A stretch of DNA of 64,000 bases from Caenorhabditis remanei (lineage: Eukaryota > Nematoda > Chromadorea > Rhabditida > Rhabditidae), in the NCBI RefSeq assembly GCF_010183535.1, contig NC_071332.1:1488001-1552000 (forward strand). The letters are read 5' to 3'. Within the stretch, counting starts at the first letter, position 1, and the number at the start of each line of letters is the position of its first letter. Both the position numbers and the translations under genes were made by a program. A model generated the notes under the pieces. That model had not been told where the DNA came from, made no database searches, and was given only the letters and a program-made list of their open reading frames with translations. Positions 29,872 to 41,336 of the stretch are shown in pieces.

Positions 29872-32800
29872 CTATATGTTCCTAAAATCATTATCAAAAT
29901 GGAATGTAAACTTTCGATTTACATAAAAATCATAATACAACGCAATGGTTAGAATGAAGATGAGTGGTGCGACCACCACGGAGATCTTGTCGATTCGGCT
30001 GATCGAGTTCTGGGCGACACCGAATGGGTCGGTTTTGATGTTCTGAAATAATTCAGGCTTTATTAATTTTATATACATTATGTAGCTCAAACATGGATCT
30101 TCATTTTTGTAGTTGAGAATTTTTTGATAGCTCTTCTAGTTGTTGAGATATAAGTGTTTAAAGATGGTTAAATTTTTTTTAAGTTGAAAAAATTGCAAAA
30201 GTTTAAAAGAATATAACTTTGTAGTGTGATGTCCAAAAACTTCAAAATTAAGCTAGTTTTGTAGATCAAAAATAGGGCTACATTTTTGTAGTTGAAAATT
30301 TTTTGATAGCACTTCACGCTTTTGAGATACGAGGTGTGAAAGGTGGGCGCGGCGAAGGCGAGAGACGCAGAGAAACGAGGGCGGCTAACTCGTCTGCGAC
30401 TCTCCGCTCTCACTCTTTCTTGGGAGGAGAGCGCCAACTTTGACATACGATATCTCACGACCTAGCAGAGCTATCAAAAAGTTGTCAACAATTAAAATGT
30501 GTAAAATTTCATGCTCTACATTTTTGTAGTTGATAACTTTTTGATAGCTTTTCCTGTTTTTGAGATATAAGGGGTTAAAGATGAGTATTTGGTTTCTCAG
30601 CGTCTCCAGTCGCTTTTTGACATCCCTTGAGGTTTCTAGGCCACCAAGTAAAACAGAAAATGTCTAAAATTTCAAAAACAAGACGGTTTTTCAGAAATGA
30701 AAAATGATGATTCGAATTATTGTGTTTTCAAAAACAAAAGTGCAAAATAACAAGCTATAGAAAATGCGCTCTACGGTCATTATCATTAGAGCGCACTTAC
30801 ATGATCAATCATCCAATAATACAATCTCCATCCCACATTCTCCTGTCGGAACGACTCCATATTCGTCGTGTTGTTTTCTGCCTCGTTCTGAAATTTATTC
30901 GGTAGATCAAATTCATAAATTTTTTGAAACCTGAGTATTCGTTGTCTCCATATGACTAATCTTCCTCATCAGCTGTATCGATTCGTGTTGCTCACTTTTC
31001 TTGGGGTGACGGACAGACATAAATCTGGTGGCCTTGTTGGGAAGGGAGCGCTGAAAATTTTTTGGTGGTCTAGCTATTTTTCTAGGCCAGTATTTCTAGG
31101 CCAGCATTAACAAAATTCACTTAAAATTGGATCGTTACCGTAATAGACACAGGTTTCGCTGCATTCCGACGCTCCATCGACGGATAGGAACGACTGTTTG
31201 AATTTCTGGAATGAATGGAAAATTTTCAGAAGTAAAATTTACATATCTGGGAAGCTGAAGACGTGAGGATTCAGAATCTGTTCGAATTTTTGAATTTGAG
31301 TAAAAATGGGCAGAGTTACAATGCTTTTTTTGAGGCATGGAAATCGAACGGCGTATCTCCGCCAATTTTTGTCATAAAAACTTGTTATAAACAGATTCAG
31401 AATTCTCACGTCTTCAGCTTTTCAGTCATATCAAAATTTTTAGAATTGGGTAAAAATGGGCGGAGTTACACCATTCCCCGTTTTGCTGCGGGTTACTGGT
31501 GTTTGCATCAGCGGGTTAGAAAACAGAGCTGAAATTTTTTAGATTTTGACATATTCTAGATTAAAATTATATTTTTTAAAAGCTGAAGACGTGAGGATTC
31601 TGAATCTGATTCTAAAATTTTTCTAGGACGAAAATAAACGGAGATACAAGAGTTTCAATCCGAGCGGATTTTAAAGTCTGGGTGCTTGGGACTGAAACCT
31701 CTGTAACTTTGTTAATTTTCACTTAATTTCAAAAATTCAAGCGGATTCTGAATGTTTATGTTTTTATCTTTCTAGCTGTTTAAAATTTGTTTAAAAAAAA
31801 TTGAAAGGAAAGTTTCGTTAGCAAAACATATACTCTAACTCACACTGCCTTTTGAAGGAAGGTAACTTAGAGTCAGGCTACTGTATTACTGAATAAAAAT
31901 ATATATGCCAATAAAATTTGATATCATGAAAAAGCTGAAGACGTGAGGATTCTGAATCTGTTTTCAAAATTTTTCTAGGACAAAAACTGGGGGAGATACG
32001 CTGGTGTCTTTTCATGCCTCAAAGTAACAGGCGCTGCAACCATTGCACCTTTGCCCATTTTTAGCCAAATTGAAATATATTAATATGGCTGAAAAGCTGA
32101 AGACATAAGAATTCTGAATCTGTTTATAAAAGTTTTCTAAGACATAAAATGGCGGAGATACACCGGTTCAAATTAACAGGTATCTATTTTTATGCCTCTA
32201 GGTGAGGGACGCTGCAACCATTGTAACTCCGCCCATTTTAAACAAATTTTAAAAATGTTGATATGACTGAAAAGCTGATGAGGTAAGGATTCTGAATCCA
32301 TTTTCAAATTTTTTCTACGACCAAAATAAACTAAAATACAGGACTTTAAAGTTAACCAGCCCTACGGTCTAGACAAAAACTGCCTATCTCAGACCATTTT
32401 CATCCAATTTCAAAAATTCCAACGGGTTCTGAATTTTCACGTCTTCAGCTTCTAACTCACTTCGGAATCTGCTTAATAATCTGTCGCAAGCGTTCCCTTT
32501 CCACTTCCTGAATCTCCGGATCGCCCGTGTTGTACTTGGTATGATAGTGGACTACGGTAAACTCGACCATACATATCAAATGGGTCAGATAGCATATCCA
32601 AATGTAGACTTCCAGCGCAGTCGGACTGTCAACTTTGGGGGAATCCGATTTGCTATCAAGTGAGATCAAAACTATGGTAAGGACGTTGGTAATTCCAATG
32701 CCAATCCGTTCGGCAGTCGCTTCTCGTTTCGTGAAAAACGCCACCCAACACAACAGTACCACCAGGGCGCACGGAACATAGAAATTCATCAGGAAGTACC

Positions 32801-35360
32801 CAAAGTGTCTGTCGAAATAAAAGCGCACTTCCAGCGCGGAGTACTCCTTGTCTCTCGTCAAATTCGCCGCCTCATAAACCTTAAACGTTAAACGTTAAAC
32901 CATAAACGTAAGTACCGCTCAAAAGGTTATCAACTTTGACAGTGTTTTTTGGTATCACCTGATTGTCCGACAAATTTTATTTTGTATTGGTTGGACAGAG
33001 CAAAAATAGCACATAATTTTTGTAGTTGATCATTTTTTTGTAGGGGCACTACCATCAAAGTTACAGGATGTCAAAGTCATATTAACGAAATTTTCTAGTT
33101 TTTCACTTTGGCAACCTGTAACTTTCAAGATAGTGTTCCTACGAAAAAATGGTCAACTACAAAAATGATGTCCTATTTTTGCTCTGTCAAACCCATACAA
33201 AATTGAGTTTATCGGACAATCAGGTGACACCAAAATACACTATCAAACTTAGTCATTTTCCACAGAAAACAGCCAAGTTGATAACTTTTTGATCAGTACT
33301 GTAAATTAAACCTTAAATCCAGAAAGTGAGAATTGTGGAAGATCGGCGATACTCTCGTAGTCAATCTTCACTCCGTTATCCTCTCCCATTATCCTCCATT
33401 TATATTGAACCTCGTCGGATGAGTAGGCGTAGGAGCCGATGATAAGGCGGCACGCTTGCTTGTCAAGGGGGTAGCGACTCATGTCCATTTGGCATTTGGC
33501 TGGAAATTATAGGAGATAAGTAAAATTCAAATTTGCTAAATATCGACCCTGATACTCAGCTAAATGGAAAAACTTGAAAATTCGAAAATTTCAAGTTTTA
33601 AGAGAGTGTAAGAAGCGTTTTTGGTTTGAGGTCTGATTTTGAAAAAAATTTAATTTGATTTTTAGGTCAAAAAATGCCAAACATTTCGTTTTTTTCAGTT
33701 TCATGTAGATTTACGGCTCCGGGACGTTAAATTTGCTGAGTATCGACCCTGATATGCAGCTAAATGGAAAAACGTGAAAATTCGAAAATCTCATGGTTCC
33801 GAAGTGTCTCGTTTTCCAAATATCTGATTTTCACTTAGACACTAACCTTTTACCGTAATCCTACTCGAGTACAGTATCGTCCCGTCAGTCTCCAACCGTA
33901 CCAATCGATTCGAAGTGGTGATGCCGTGCACATAGCTACCGGCTCCGTTCCAGAAGTACTGAAAATTGGATATTTTTCAAAAATTATTATTGCTGCGTCA
34001 TCATGGGCATGTGATACGGAGCTTGGAAATTCTGTGAGTGCGGCGAATCAGGTGAGGTTAATCAACTTTAACTCCATGTAACTTTATAACCTTAAGTCCA
34101 AAGTTTTTGAATTTACTATCATTGTATAAATCAATTCTAGCACTACATTTTTGTAGTTGAAAGTTTTTTGATAGCACTTCACGCTTTTGAGATAGGGAGC
34201 TCAAAAATGATCGCTTCGTGCAGACGGAGGGGAGAGACGCAGAGAAATTAGGGCGGCTGACTTCTCTGCGTCTCTCCTCCTTGGCCAACTTTGAACCCCG
34301 ATATCTTAAAAGTGTGAAGAGCTATCAAAAAGTTGTCCACTAATAAAATGTGTAAAATTTCATGCTCTACATTTTTGTAGTTGACAACTTTTTGATAGCA
34401 TTTTACACTTTTGAGATACGTTGCGTCAAAGATGGACGCTTCGAGCAGTCTGACTTCTCTGCGGCTCTCCCTGCGTCAACCTACCGTATCCGGCTTCCAA
34501 ATCTTATCCAGCATCGCCATACTCAACGACAACTGCCTGAACCCAATCCCACTATTATTGAAAACCAGTCTATCATCCGTCCACATTTGTCGGAAGTAAC
34601 AATTAAACGAGTAGGTGTAAGCCAGGTCGGCCACTGGGCCCATAGTCCGGATGAATAGGTCTATGTAGACTTTTGTGGGTTTTCCGGCTGAAAATTTATG
34701 GGCAAAGTAAGAATTCGACAGGTTTTGACCTATGTACTGAGTACTACACGTTAAAAAAAACTTTCGAAAATTTTTGAAAATTTAAGAGCCCTTCATGGCC
34801 CTTCATTGCATTTAAAATTTTTAACGTTATATTTTATTACTATATCAAATCCAGGGCTACACTTTTGCAGTCGACAATTTTTCATTAGCTCCGCCCACTT
34901 TTGAGATACGCTCCTTTAAAGTTGACTCCTCTGTGCGCGAACCTTACCAGGTACTTATTTTTAAAGGCGCATATCTCAAAAATGGGCGGAGCTATCAAAA
35001 AGTTGTCAACTACAAAAATGTAGCCCTGGATTTGATATATTAGGAAAATATAACCGTTAAAAAAGCTACTCAGAAGTTTACATTTAAATCCCGGTCGAAA
35101 ATGTTGATCATAATTTTTGAGGACATCATTCAGCAGGTGTGTCACGTTTTGTGCGATACCGGATTCTCTGAAATTCAAACTTCAAAAATAATTAATTTAA
35201 AAAATAATTACCGTTTCACAAAAGCATCCCGTTTAATCCGTGTGCTGCCTGGCTTTTGATATTTTACGTTTTCGATTCGAAATTTGAAATTTTCAGCCGA
35301 ATTTTCAGCCGCCACACTCCCAATAGCCAGGAAAACGCATAGCTCTCGGAGGTGTAGCAT
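29872..35360 (-). CDS. Cys-loop ligand-gated ion channel, GABA/glycine-receptor-like
   Basis: Ten exons: 35212-35360, 35082-35167, 34485-34687, 33847-33958, 33312-33499, 32461-32879, 31139-31205, 30931-31050, 30801-30887, 29872-30042; 533 residues. A signal peptide (residues 1 to about 19) is followed by the ligand-binding domain with the signature Cys loop C186-x13-C200 (CQMDMSRYPLDKQAC), then M1 (GYFLMNFYVPCALVVLLCW), M2 (RIGIGITNVLTIVLISLDSK), M3 (EVYIWICYLTHLICMVEFTV), a long cytoplasmic loop and M4 (VVVAPLIFILTIALYY). The M2-M3 part (SPKV.. ) follows anion-channel GABA/glycine receptors, but the filter reads A-E-R (302-304) instead of P-A-R. Exon 6 uses an unusual TTTAAG acceptor. The channel acts at the plasma membrane of excitable cells; the ligand cannot be read from sequence. 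Confidence 0.82.
30085..30600. repeat. GAGACGCAGAGAA foldback in channel intron 9
   Basis: The centre is GAGACGCAGAGAAACGAGG facing GTCTGCGACTCTCC. Arms on both sides carry TTTTTGTAGTTG and its complement, and a third arm begins at about 30500. Confidence 0.75.
31235..32450. repeat. CTGAAGACGTGAGGATTCTG repeat cluster, channel intron 6
   Basis: At least five forward copies of AAAGCTGAAGACGTGAGGAT (31252, 31580, 31931, 32092, 32270) with opposing ATTCTCACGTCTTCAGCTTT copies (31395, 32440). GGGCGGAGTTACA-type blocks between them relate to the MAM intron repeats. Confidence 0.75.
32905..33302. repeat. Foldback element (ends AGTACCGCTCAAAAG / TTTTTGATCAGTACTG)
   Basis: In channel intron 5. Arms pair through TGTCCGACAAATTTTATTTT / ATCGGACAATCAGGTG, AGCAAAAATAG / CTATTTTTGCTC and GGCACTACCATCAAAGTTAC / GTAACTTTCAAGATAGTG. 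A related element lies at 45798-46100. Confidence 0.8.
34060..34420. repeat. GAGACGCAGAGAA foldback in channel intron 3
   Basis: GAGACGCAGAGAAATTAG at 34233 faces TTCTCTGCGTCTCTC. A third arm (TTTTTGTAGTTGACAAC) begins at 34371 and runs almost to the exon 3 donor. Confidence 0.8.
34790..35065. repeat. Foldback related to the main family, channel intron 2
   Basis: The arms CAAATCCAGGGCTACACTTT.. CCGCCCACTTTTGAGATACG and TCTCAAAAATGGGCGGAGC.. TAGCCCTGGATTTG are inverted. The centre lacks the GAGACGCAGAGAA block. Confidence 0.75.
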
Positions 35361-35755
35361 TTGTGTAGGTCAAAAATAGAAATGTGCCTTCCATTCGCCG
35401 AAAGTTTTCATACAAATCGTTTCTCTGCGTCTCTCTCATCTACACACTCTCTTGTGCGGCAAGAAATCAAGGCGTTGAAAGGCGTGAACGGTCCCTTGGG
35501 AAGTGGTGTTGGAAGAGCCGTGTCTGAGCTCTGATGATTGAGATGAAAGATGGGAAGAAATGGGTGTCGACAAAGTTTATTCGAAGAAAAATAGAAAAAC
35601 AGGAAGTGAGAAACAACAAAAAATAGAAAAAAAATTGAAAAAATTCAGATATGTAACAAAGATACACGATTTTCTAGAAAGTGGTAACTACGCTCTATCG
35701 CACTATCCAATAGAGCGCGGTTGCATAGCAAAAAGAAAAAAAGTTATGTTAAATG
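35361..35755. other. Intergenic region 5' of the channel gene
   Basis: This should contain the channel promoter (minus strand). It includes GTTTCTCTGCGTCTCTCTCA at 35411, a lone half of the repeat centre, and a GCGCTCTA/TAGAGCGC pair at 35690-35720. There is no coding sequence. Confidence 0.5.
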
Positions 35756-38700
35756 TCATATACTCCGCTTGAACAATCGATCCGTTTTGATTTTCCGCGC
35801 GACTCGGGCAACTGAAAACATTGAATTTTGGTAAATTTTGACCAGAGATAACTCTGTCAAATACGACCCAAATTTTTTGATTCTTGGCTTATTTTATAGA
35901 AAATGCCTAGGGCTTTATTTTAATAGTTGACAACTTTTTGATAGCTCAAATGGTTTTTAAGATATGAGGTTTAAAGTTGGGCGAGTGAGAGAAGCACAGA
36001 GAACAGGGGGGGGTGACTAACTTTTATGCGTTATATCTCTAAATCTAAAATATTTCTAGAAAAGTTGTCCACTAAAAAAATACGTAAAATGTTAGATTGA
36101 TCATTTTTGTAGTTGACAATTTTTTAGTAGCTTCACTAGGTATTGAGATATGTGTCTCTAAAGGGAGGTGCCCAGAAAGTTTTTAAAATGCATTTCAGCT
36201 ACTAAATTGTTGTCAATAAACGAAATGTGTGAAATTTTATAATTAGTATTTTTATAGTTAACAATCTTCGAATTAGTTTTTGAGATATAGACTTTGAAAA
36301 ACAGGTTGCGAGAAAGAGTGATGAAAGTACAATTGTCTAACTTCTCTGCGTCATATCTCAAGACTCAGAAACGCTAGAAAAAAGTTTTTTACTAAAAAAA
36401 ATATATTTTTCTGATAATTTTAGTTGTTGACAATTTTTTGATAGCGTGTCTAGGTTTTGCTAAAACTCCAGTGAAAACATGTAAAAAATTGCTCAACTTA
36501 GAAGACGCATAACTTTTTTGCATTTTGCTCCACAATTTTGATTTTACGTTTACTCTGTAGATCTAATCTTGCTTAACATTTTTGTAGTTAACAGTTTTTT
36601 GATAGCTCTTCACGTTTTTGAGTTATCGAGGCTCAAAGTTTGAGGTGTCACCGAAAGGAGGAGAGAGACGCAGAGAAGTCAGCCGCTCCTGTTTCTCTGC
36701 GTCTCTCGCCTCCGCCGCCTATCTTTGACACCTCATATCTCAAAAGCGTAAAATGCTATCAAAAAATTTCCAACTACAAAAATGAACCCCTATTTTTGAT
36801 CTACAAAACTAACCTAATTTTGAAAATGTTGGACATTACACTATAAAGTTATACTCTTTCAAACTTTTGCATTTATTTTTCTAAAAATGTTTCAAAAACT
36901 CACATTTCCTCCAAGTCTTCTTTGTCTTTCTATGCGATAGCACATAGAACAACGTGAATGCGGTTCCCTGGTGTGCTTGAGTGAACACCGAATAAAAAAG
37001 TAAACCTTTAAAAAATAGTTATTAGAGCGTACTTTCCCCATTCCAAACTCACCACCCGTATAAGTCTTCACAAATTCGAAATAAACACATAGCAGCATAT
37101 GAAACACTGGGAGTACAACAAAAAACGCTTGAATCCCACAAGAAATGAGGAATGAGATGACAACCTGCATATGATATCTCATAGTTTGGACAGACATGGT
37201 ATCTTTTGCAGATTGGACGATGGCGATGGTTGTAATACTACATAGGACAAATACAAAAGCAAATAGTACGGTGACGGAGCAAGCCACGCCCATCATAACC
37301 TCGAATTCCCAAACGGTTGGGTCGAGGACGTAGTACTTTGGACACCAGATGAAATCCAATTTATACTTTTGATAATACTCCTGCTTCCACGTATTCTGAT
37401 ATTCTAGACTATCCACGTTGAACAATAAAAGTATACTTGCAACACTGACAATCATCAGAAAATAATTGATACCCGCCAGTTGGTGGGCGCGTTTTAATAA
37501 CACGTTCGTCGAGTTTTTTCGGAGAATTAGAGAACGAGATAATAGCATTAGACGGCAGTGAGCAATGAATAGTGTAGTTGTGTTAATGCCTGCAAGGAGA
37601 AGTTTGACGCCGATAAAATAGGAGAAATTGGGCAAAGTTCGGAGAACAAAAAAATTTCAGCGGAAGGTCTGGTCATTATGTAAATGATGGCGTAAGAAAA
37701 CGCGCTAAACCCACATTTTTCAAAAATGTTCGGTAGAGCGCGATTACAGACTCTAATTGCTAATTGCTAGTAAACGCGCTCTATTGAAATCGAGAGACGA
37801 ATATTAGCATGATATGTTTTTTACAACTGCGCTCTACCGAAACCAATGAAAATTGTGTGCAAAATTGAGAGACTCAGAGAAAAAAAATATTTTTCAAGAG
37901 CTTTTCGGTGGAGCGCAGTTGTTAAGACTGTGCCGAGCTTATAGAGCGTAGAAATTTGAGAGACACAGACAATCAGTGATTTTTTCTCAGACGACTTCAA
38001 TAGAGCGAATTTGCAAATTTAGATTTGGTAACTGAAAAAACTAATACTAAAATTTTAAATTTTTTAAAAATCTCCTGTGGTACAACCGCGCTCTATTGGA
38101 AATTACATGAAATTCATTTTTTTGTGAAAAAAACCCTATTTGCTGCTTGAGGGACTAGTTTTCCAAAGTTCGAGGGATTTCTAGGCCACCCAAGAACTCA
38201 AAAATTCCCTGTAATGAAAACTCGCTCTACTGGACTTTCATAGCTTTTTGGGATTTTTGAATTTTTTGGTTTTTCAGAAAGGATTTTTAAGGTTTTTCGG
38301 ATTTTCAAAAAAAAATTTTGGGTTTTAAAGGATTTTTTGGATTTTTTTTTCGAACTTTCAGTTTTCAAAAATAAAAGCTCACCATGATGAATCACCAACG
38401 CTGCTATCAAATACGTTATCACCCTTGGGTACACATCTCCCAAGACTCCGCCCACTTGGAGTCCCAACACGGGAACCACGAATTGTGGGTAGAATAGTGT
38501 AGACATGTCGATGAGTTCCAGGAAATTTCTGGAACAAATGTTTTTAAATTTTCGCAGAAAAGTATGGACTCGGCACAGCTCTTACAACTGCGCTCCACCG
38601 AAATCGAAGAAAATAGTGTGCAAAATTGAGAGGCTCAGAGAAAAAGATATATTTTTTAAAGGGGCGGAGCGGAGTTGTAAGAACTATGCCGAGCTAATAG

Positions 38701-38967
38701 CAAGAGCGCTCCACCGAAATCAAAATAAATTTTCTTAGTTCGGTAGAGCGCGGTTGCCTGAACCATAAGGACTCACAATATGACCGCAATGAACTGTGCC
38801 GCCCGAATATATTGACTTTGTGTGTCCGAATAATACTTTAACAGAAAAACCGCCGCGGCATAAACTGGAAAACTGTAGACCGGTGCCCAGAGGACAGCGA
38901 CGTTTTGCCAATGTTTATATTGATTAAAATTGCATGATGTTAGTTTTAGGTTAAAGGGGGTTTCCAT
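35756..38967 (-). CDS. Str-superfamily (Sri/Srh-like) chemoreceptor GPCR
   Basis: Exons 38777-38967, 38383-38528, 37053-37589, 36904-37005 and 35756-35811 (transcript order) give 343 residues. Seven hydrophobic segments are visible, e.g. LWAPVYSFPVYAAAVFLL, LYPQFVVPVLGLQVGGVL, GINYFLMIVSVASILLLF, ACSVTVLFAFVFVLCSITT, QVVISFLISCGIQAFFVVLP and GLLFYSVFTQAHQGTAFTLF, with a short basic tail. The layout resembles the Sri/Srh branch of nematode chemoreceptors; the exact family is uncertain. Exon 3 begins at TTGCAG|GC, which avoids an in-frame stop further upstream. Exon 4 uses a weak TTTAAAG acceptor. The last exon of 18 codons is supported by phase and a clean TGA. Intron 4 is over 1 kb of foldback DNA. 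Confidence 0.75.
35860..36465. repeat. Degraded foldback arms, receptor intron 4
   Basis: Several weak copies of TAGTTGACAACTTTTTGATAG and TTTGAGATAT with complements. GAAGCACAGAGAAC is a decayed centre. These appear to be older members of the main family. Confidence 0.6.
36470..36875. repeat. GAGACGCAGAGAA foldback, receptor intron 4
   Basis: A well-preserved copy: GAGACGCAGAGAAGTCAG at about 36666 faces TTTCTCTGCGTCTCTC. The right arm ends TATACTCTTTCAAACTTTTG, next to exon 4. Confidence 0.85.
37685..38775. repeat. Dispersed TAGAGCGC / GCGCTCTACCGAAA repeats
   Basis: Introns 1 and 2 of the receptor gene are filled with the short motif CGGTAGAGCGCGATTGC and its complement GCGCTCTACCGAAATC, in both orientations, linked by AATTGAGAGACTCAGAGAAA blocks (37870, 38625). 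Single copies of the motif recur at 30760-30800, 35690-35730, 61560, 62465, 62770-62885 and 63797. Confidence 0.7.
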
Positions 38968-39327
38968 CAAATGGAGACACGCAAAATATTTTTTTGAATA
39001 ATGAAATATGTGGAATGGAAAAGAATGACTTAGAGATGCAGGTGTCTTGACACTAAACCAATTCAATTATATTTCTAATAGTTTGTAGGAAGAAGGCGGG
39101 AGGAAGGCAACGAATTTTCAAAGATTACTTTGTGTCTATATATATATTTTTTGCTTTCGTGTTTTTTTTGTTGTATATCATTCCTTCTGCATGGCTTCAC
39201 CTCATTAGGTTCTGACGGGATAAGGATGAGTCCTCATGGGTTTTTTATTTTTAAATTTTTTGTTCAGAATATAAGAAAATAGGAGATGCTTGAATCTATT
39301 CTGGGGTTGTGAAATTTGGAACTAACT
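38968..39327. other. Region 5' of the Sri/Srh-like receptor
   Basis: Probably the promoter side of the minus-strand receptor gene. It contains a TATATATATA-rich stretch at 39137-39150 and nothing else recognisable. Confidence 0.45.
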
Positions 39328-39985
39328 AGGGTGTCAAAGTTTTCGAGCAGCCTCGTCATTGATCCCGAGTCGAGTTGGAGTTACAGGTCGAGATATATAT
39401 CACTAGAACGGAAATTTTGCGCTGATTTCAAATCTGTGTTCGAATTTTGCTGAACGATCTTGTGTAAAACGTTATTCGCGTTTTTGTGGCTTCCCTGTGC
39501 AAAAATGAGCATTTTCAAGACCCCCAAAAGTAACGTTTTTCTTATTTTTTTCAAATTTTTTTGTGTTGTACGTGTATTTCCACTTATGTAAATTGTGTTG
39601 TTTGTGTTGGAACTTTAGAAAATTTTCAGACAATCTTTTTGTAGATGCGTCATTTTTGAAAATTTAAGAGACTCCACAAAAAATTTTCTGAAAATAAATT
39701 CTGAAATCAAACTATGACAAAATCATCTTTACACAAACGTACAAAACAAAAAAATTCGAGAAAAATATGAAAAACGTTAATTTTGGGAGTTTTGAAAAGC
39801 TCATTTTTGCACTGAGAAGCCACAAAAACGCGAATAACTTTTTTCAGGAGATCGTCCAGCAAAAACAGAATGCAGATTTGAAATCAGCTCAAAATTTCCG
39901 TTCGAGTGATATATTTCTCGACCTTTAACTCCATCTTGACTCGGGATCAATGACGAGGCTGCTCGAAAACTTTGACACTGAACGG
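39328..39985. repeat. Palindrome of about 650 bases
   Basis: GTGTCAAAGTTTTCGAGCAG at 39330 returns inverted at 39959-39980. The arms match through CCTCGTCATTGATCCCGAGT / ACTCGGGATCAATGACGAGG, CGAGATATATATCACT / AGTGATATATTTCTCG, and GCCACAAAAACGCGAATAAC and its complement. The centre is AT-rich. No coding potential was seen. Confidence 0.85.
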
Positions 39986-39999
39986 TATTGTATCTCAGT

Positions 40000-40500
40000 C
40001 AATTTTGTTCTGAGCATAAATTTGAAAACAGATTCAGAATCCTCACGTCTTCAGCTTTTTGGTAATATAAATTTTACTTGAGTTTAACCAAAATTTGAGA
40101 AAAAATAACCTTTAATCCCATTCCGACCTGTGCCAAAATGCGTGCTATATTGCATGCCAATTTTTTTGTCAAAATTTATTTCAAAAAAGTTAAATTTTGC
40201 ATTATTTAAAAGCTAAAATTGTGAGGATTTTGAATCTATTTTCAAAACTTTTCTAGGATCAAAATGGACCGAGATACGACACTTTGATTCCTGAAGCTCG
40301 AATCGAATTTCTGAGTGAAAAAGTTACTTCCATTAAGAGCTCTGTATCTCCGCTAATTTTGGCTCTAAAAGAAATTTGAAAACAGATTCAGAATCCTCAC
40401 GTCTTCAGCTTTCCAACAATACCAATTATTTTTTATATTCCAGTAGAGCAGCTAATCTACGAGCTCACCAAAGAGGAGCGTGGCTCCGAAGGTATAGACA
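40000..40500 (+). pseudogene. Duplicated fragment of MAM-gene intron 4 and exon 5 start
   Basis: This segment parallels 19060-19560. It shares CCTGTGC, CGAATTTCTGAGTGAAAAAG and GAGCTCTGTATCTCCGCT, then a splice acceptor TTCCAG followed by sequence matching exon 5 of the MAM gene (GAGCTCACCAAAGAGGAGCG; original GAGCTCACCGAAGAGGGGCG). The match ends at about 40492, where a foldback element begins. No further MAM coding sequence follows, so it is a dead exon fragment. Confidence 0.75.
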
Positions 40501-40504
40501 ACAT

Positions 40505-40860
40505 ACCTCTGACTAGGGAAGGTTGTGGAGTCACCATGGAGTTATAACACGTGACCTCTATCATTGGAAAGCGGAGAAAACGCCGATTCCAAATATATAT
40601 TCAGTTTCAGTCTTCAAAGTCTGGTATTCAAGAAAAATGAGGTCAAAAATCTGAAAAATGACAAATTATTACCTTTCTGACACGCAAATTTTTTTGAGTT
40701 TTTTGCATTTTTCTCGTGTGAAAACCAATCTTTGACCTCATTTTCCTCTAATAGCAAAAACTGAATATACATTTGGAATCAGCGTTTTCTCAGTTTTCCA
40801 ACAATATAGGTCTTGTCCCATATCTTCACACTGGCTTCATGTCCTTCTCTAGTGAATTGG
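40505..40860. repeat. Foldback element (ATATATATTCAGTTT family), copy 1
   Basis: CTGACTAGGGAAGG.. CATTGGAAAGC.. AAATATATATTCAGTTTC at the left, and AAAACTGAATATACATTTGG.. TTTTCCAACAATATAGG.. CCTTCTCTAGTG at the right. Related copies lie at 51805-52455 and 60690-60985. Confidence 0.75.
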
Positions 40861-40967
40861 AGTTGTTTTTGTTTTCAAAAACCGCGTCTCCCTAACAAAT
40901 ATCTCAAAAAACACAATTTTCAACTATTTTCAACCCCAAAAACCCTAATTTCCCATAATTTTCCACC

Positions 40968-41062
40968 AATTTCAAAAAATGCACTTTTGGCCGAGTGGTC
41001 CTGGCGAGGGCTGGGGAGGAAAGCATCGAAGGTTCGACCCCCACCGGTGGCAAACTTTTTTT
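40968..41062 (+). mobile_element. tRNA-like SINE candidate
   Basis: TTGGCCGAGTGGTCC is an A-box-like sequence and GAAGGTTCGACCCCCACC a B-box-like one, 45 bases apart, followed by a run of T. The stems of a true tRNA do not form cleanly, so a pol III-derived repeat is likelier than a tRNA gene. Confidence 0.5.
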
Positions 41063-41336
41063 GCTTTTTTTTTCTTTCCCGTTTTTTTCGGTTACAGAAT
41101 CAATTTTTCCTCTGAACACATTATACCCATAACTCACTTAGCCTTCTGACCTTTTCCTAGTAAACTTTGATCTCCTTTTCCATTTTCCAAGTATTCTACT
41201 TCCCCTAATTACATGTCTACTCAGAATCAAGCTGGAAAAATATCATCTGTCCGTTGTTTTACTGGTTTTTGGTTGGTAATCACTTTTCAGACATCAATTA
41301 ATTAATAATTACATAGAATTCAAAATAATTAGGACG

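Noticed and set aside
37590..37640. 5' extension of receptor exon 3
   Set aside because: A stop precedes it in the same frame, and TTGCAG|GC gives a correct phase-1 junction with the preceding exon.
40968..41062. Functional tRNA-Leu or tRNA-Ser gene
   Set aside because: A- and B-box-like sequences exist but the T and acceptor stems do not pair well by eye; better explained as a tRNA-derived repeat.
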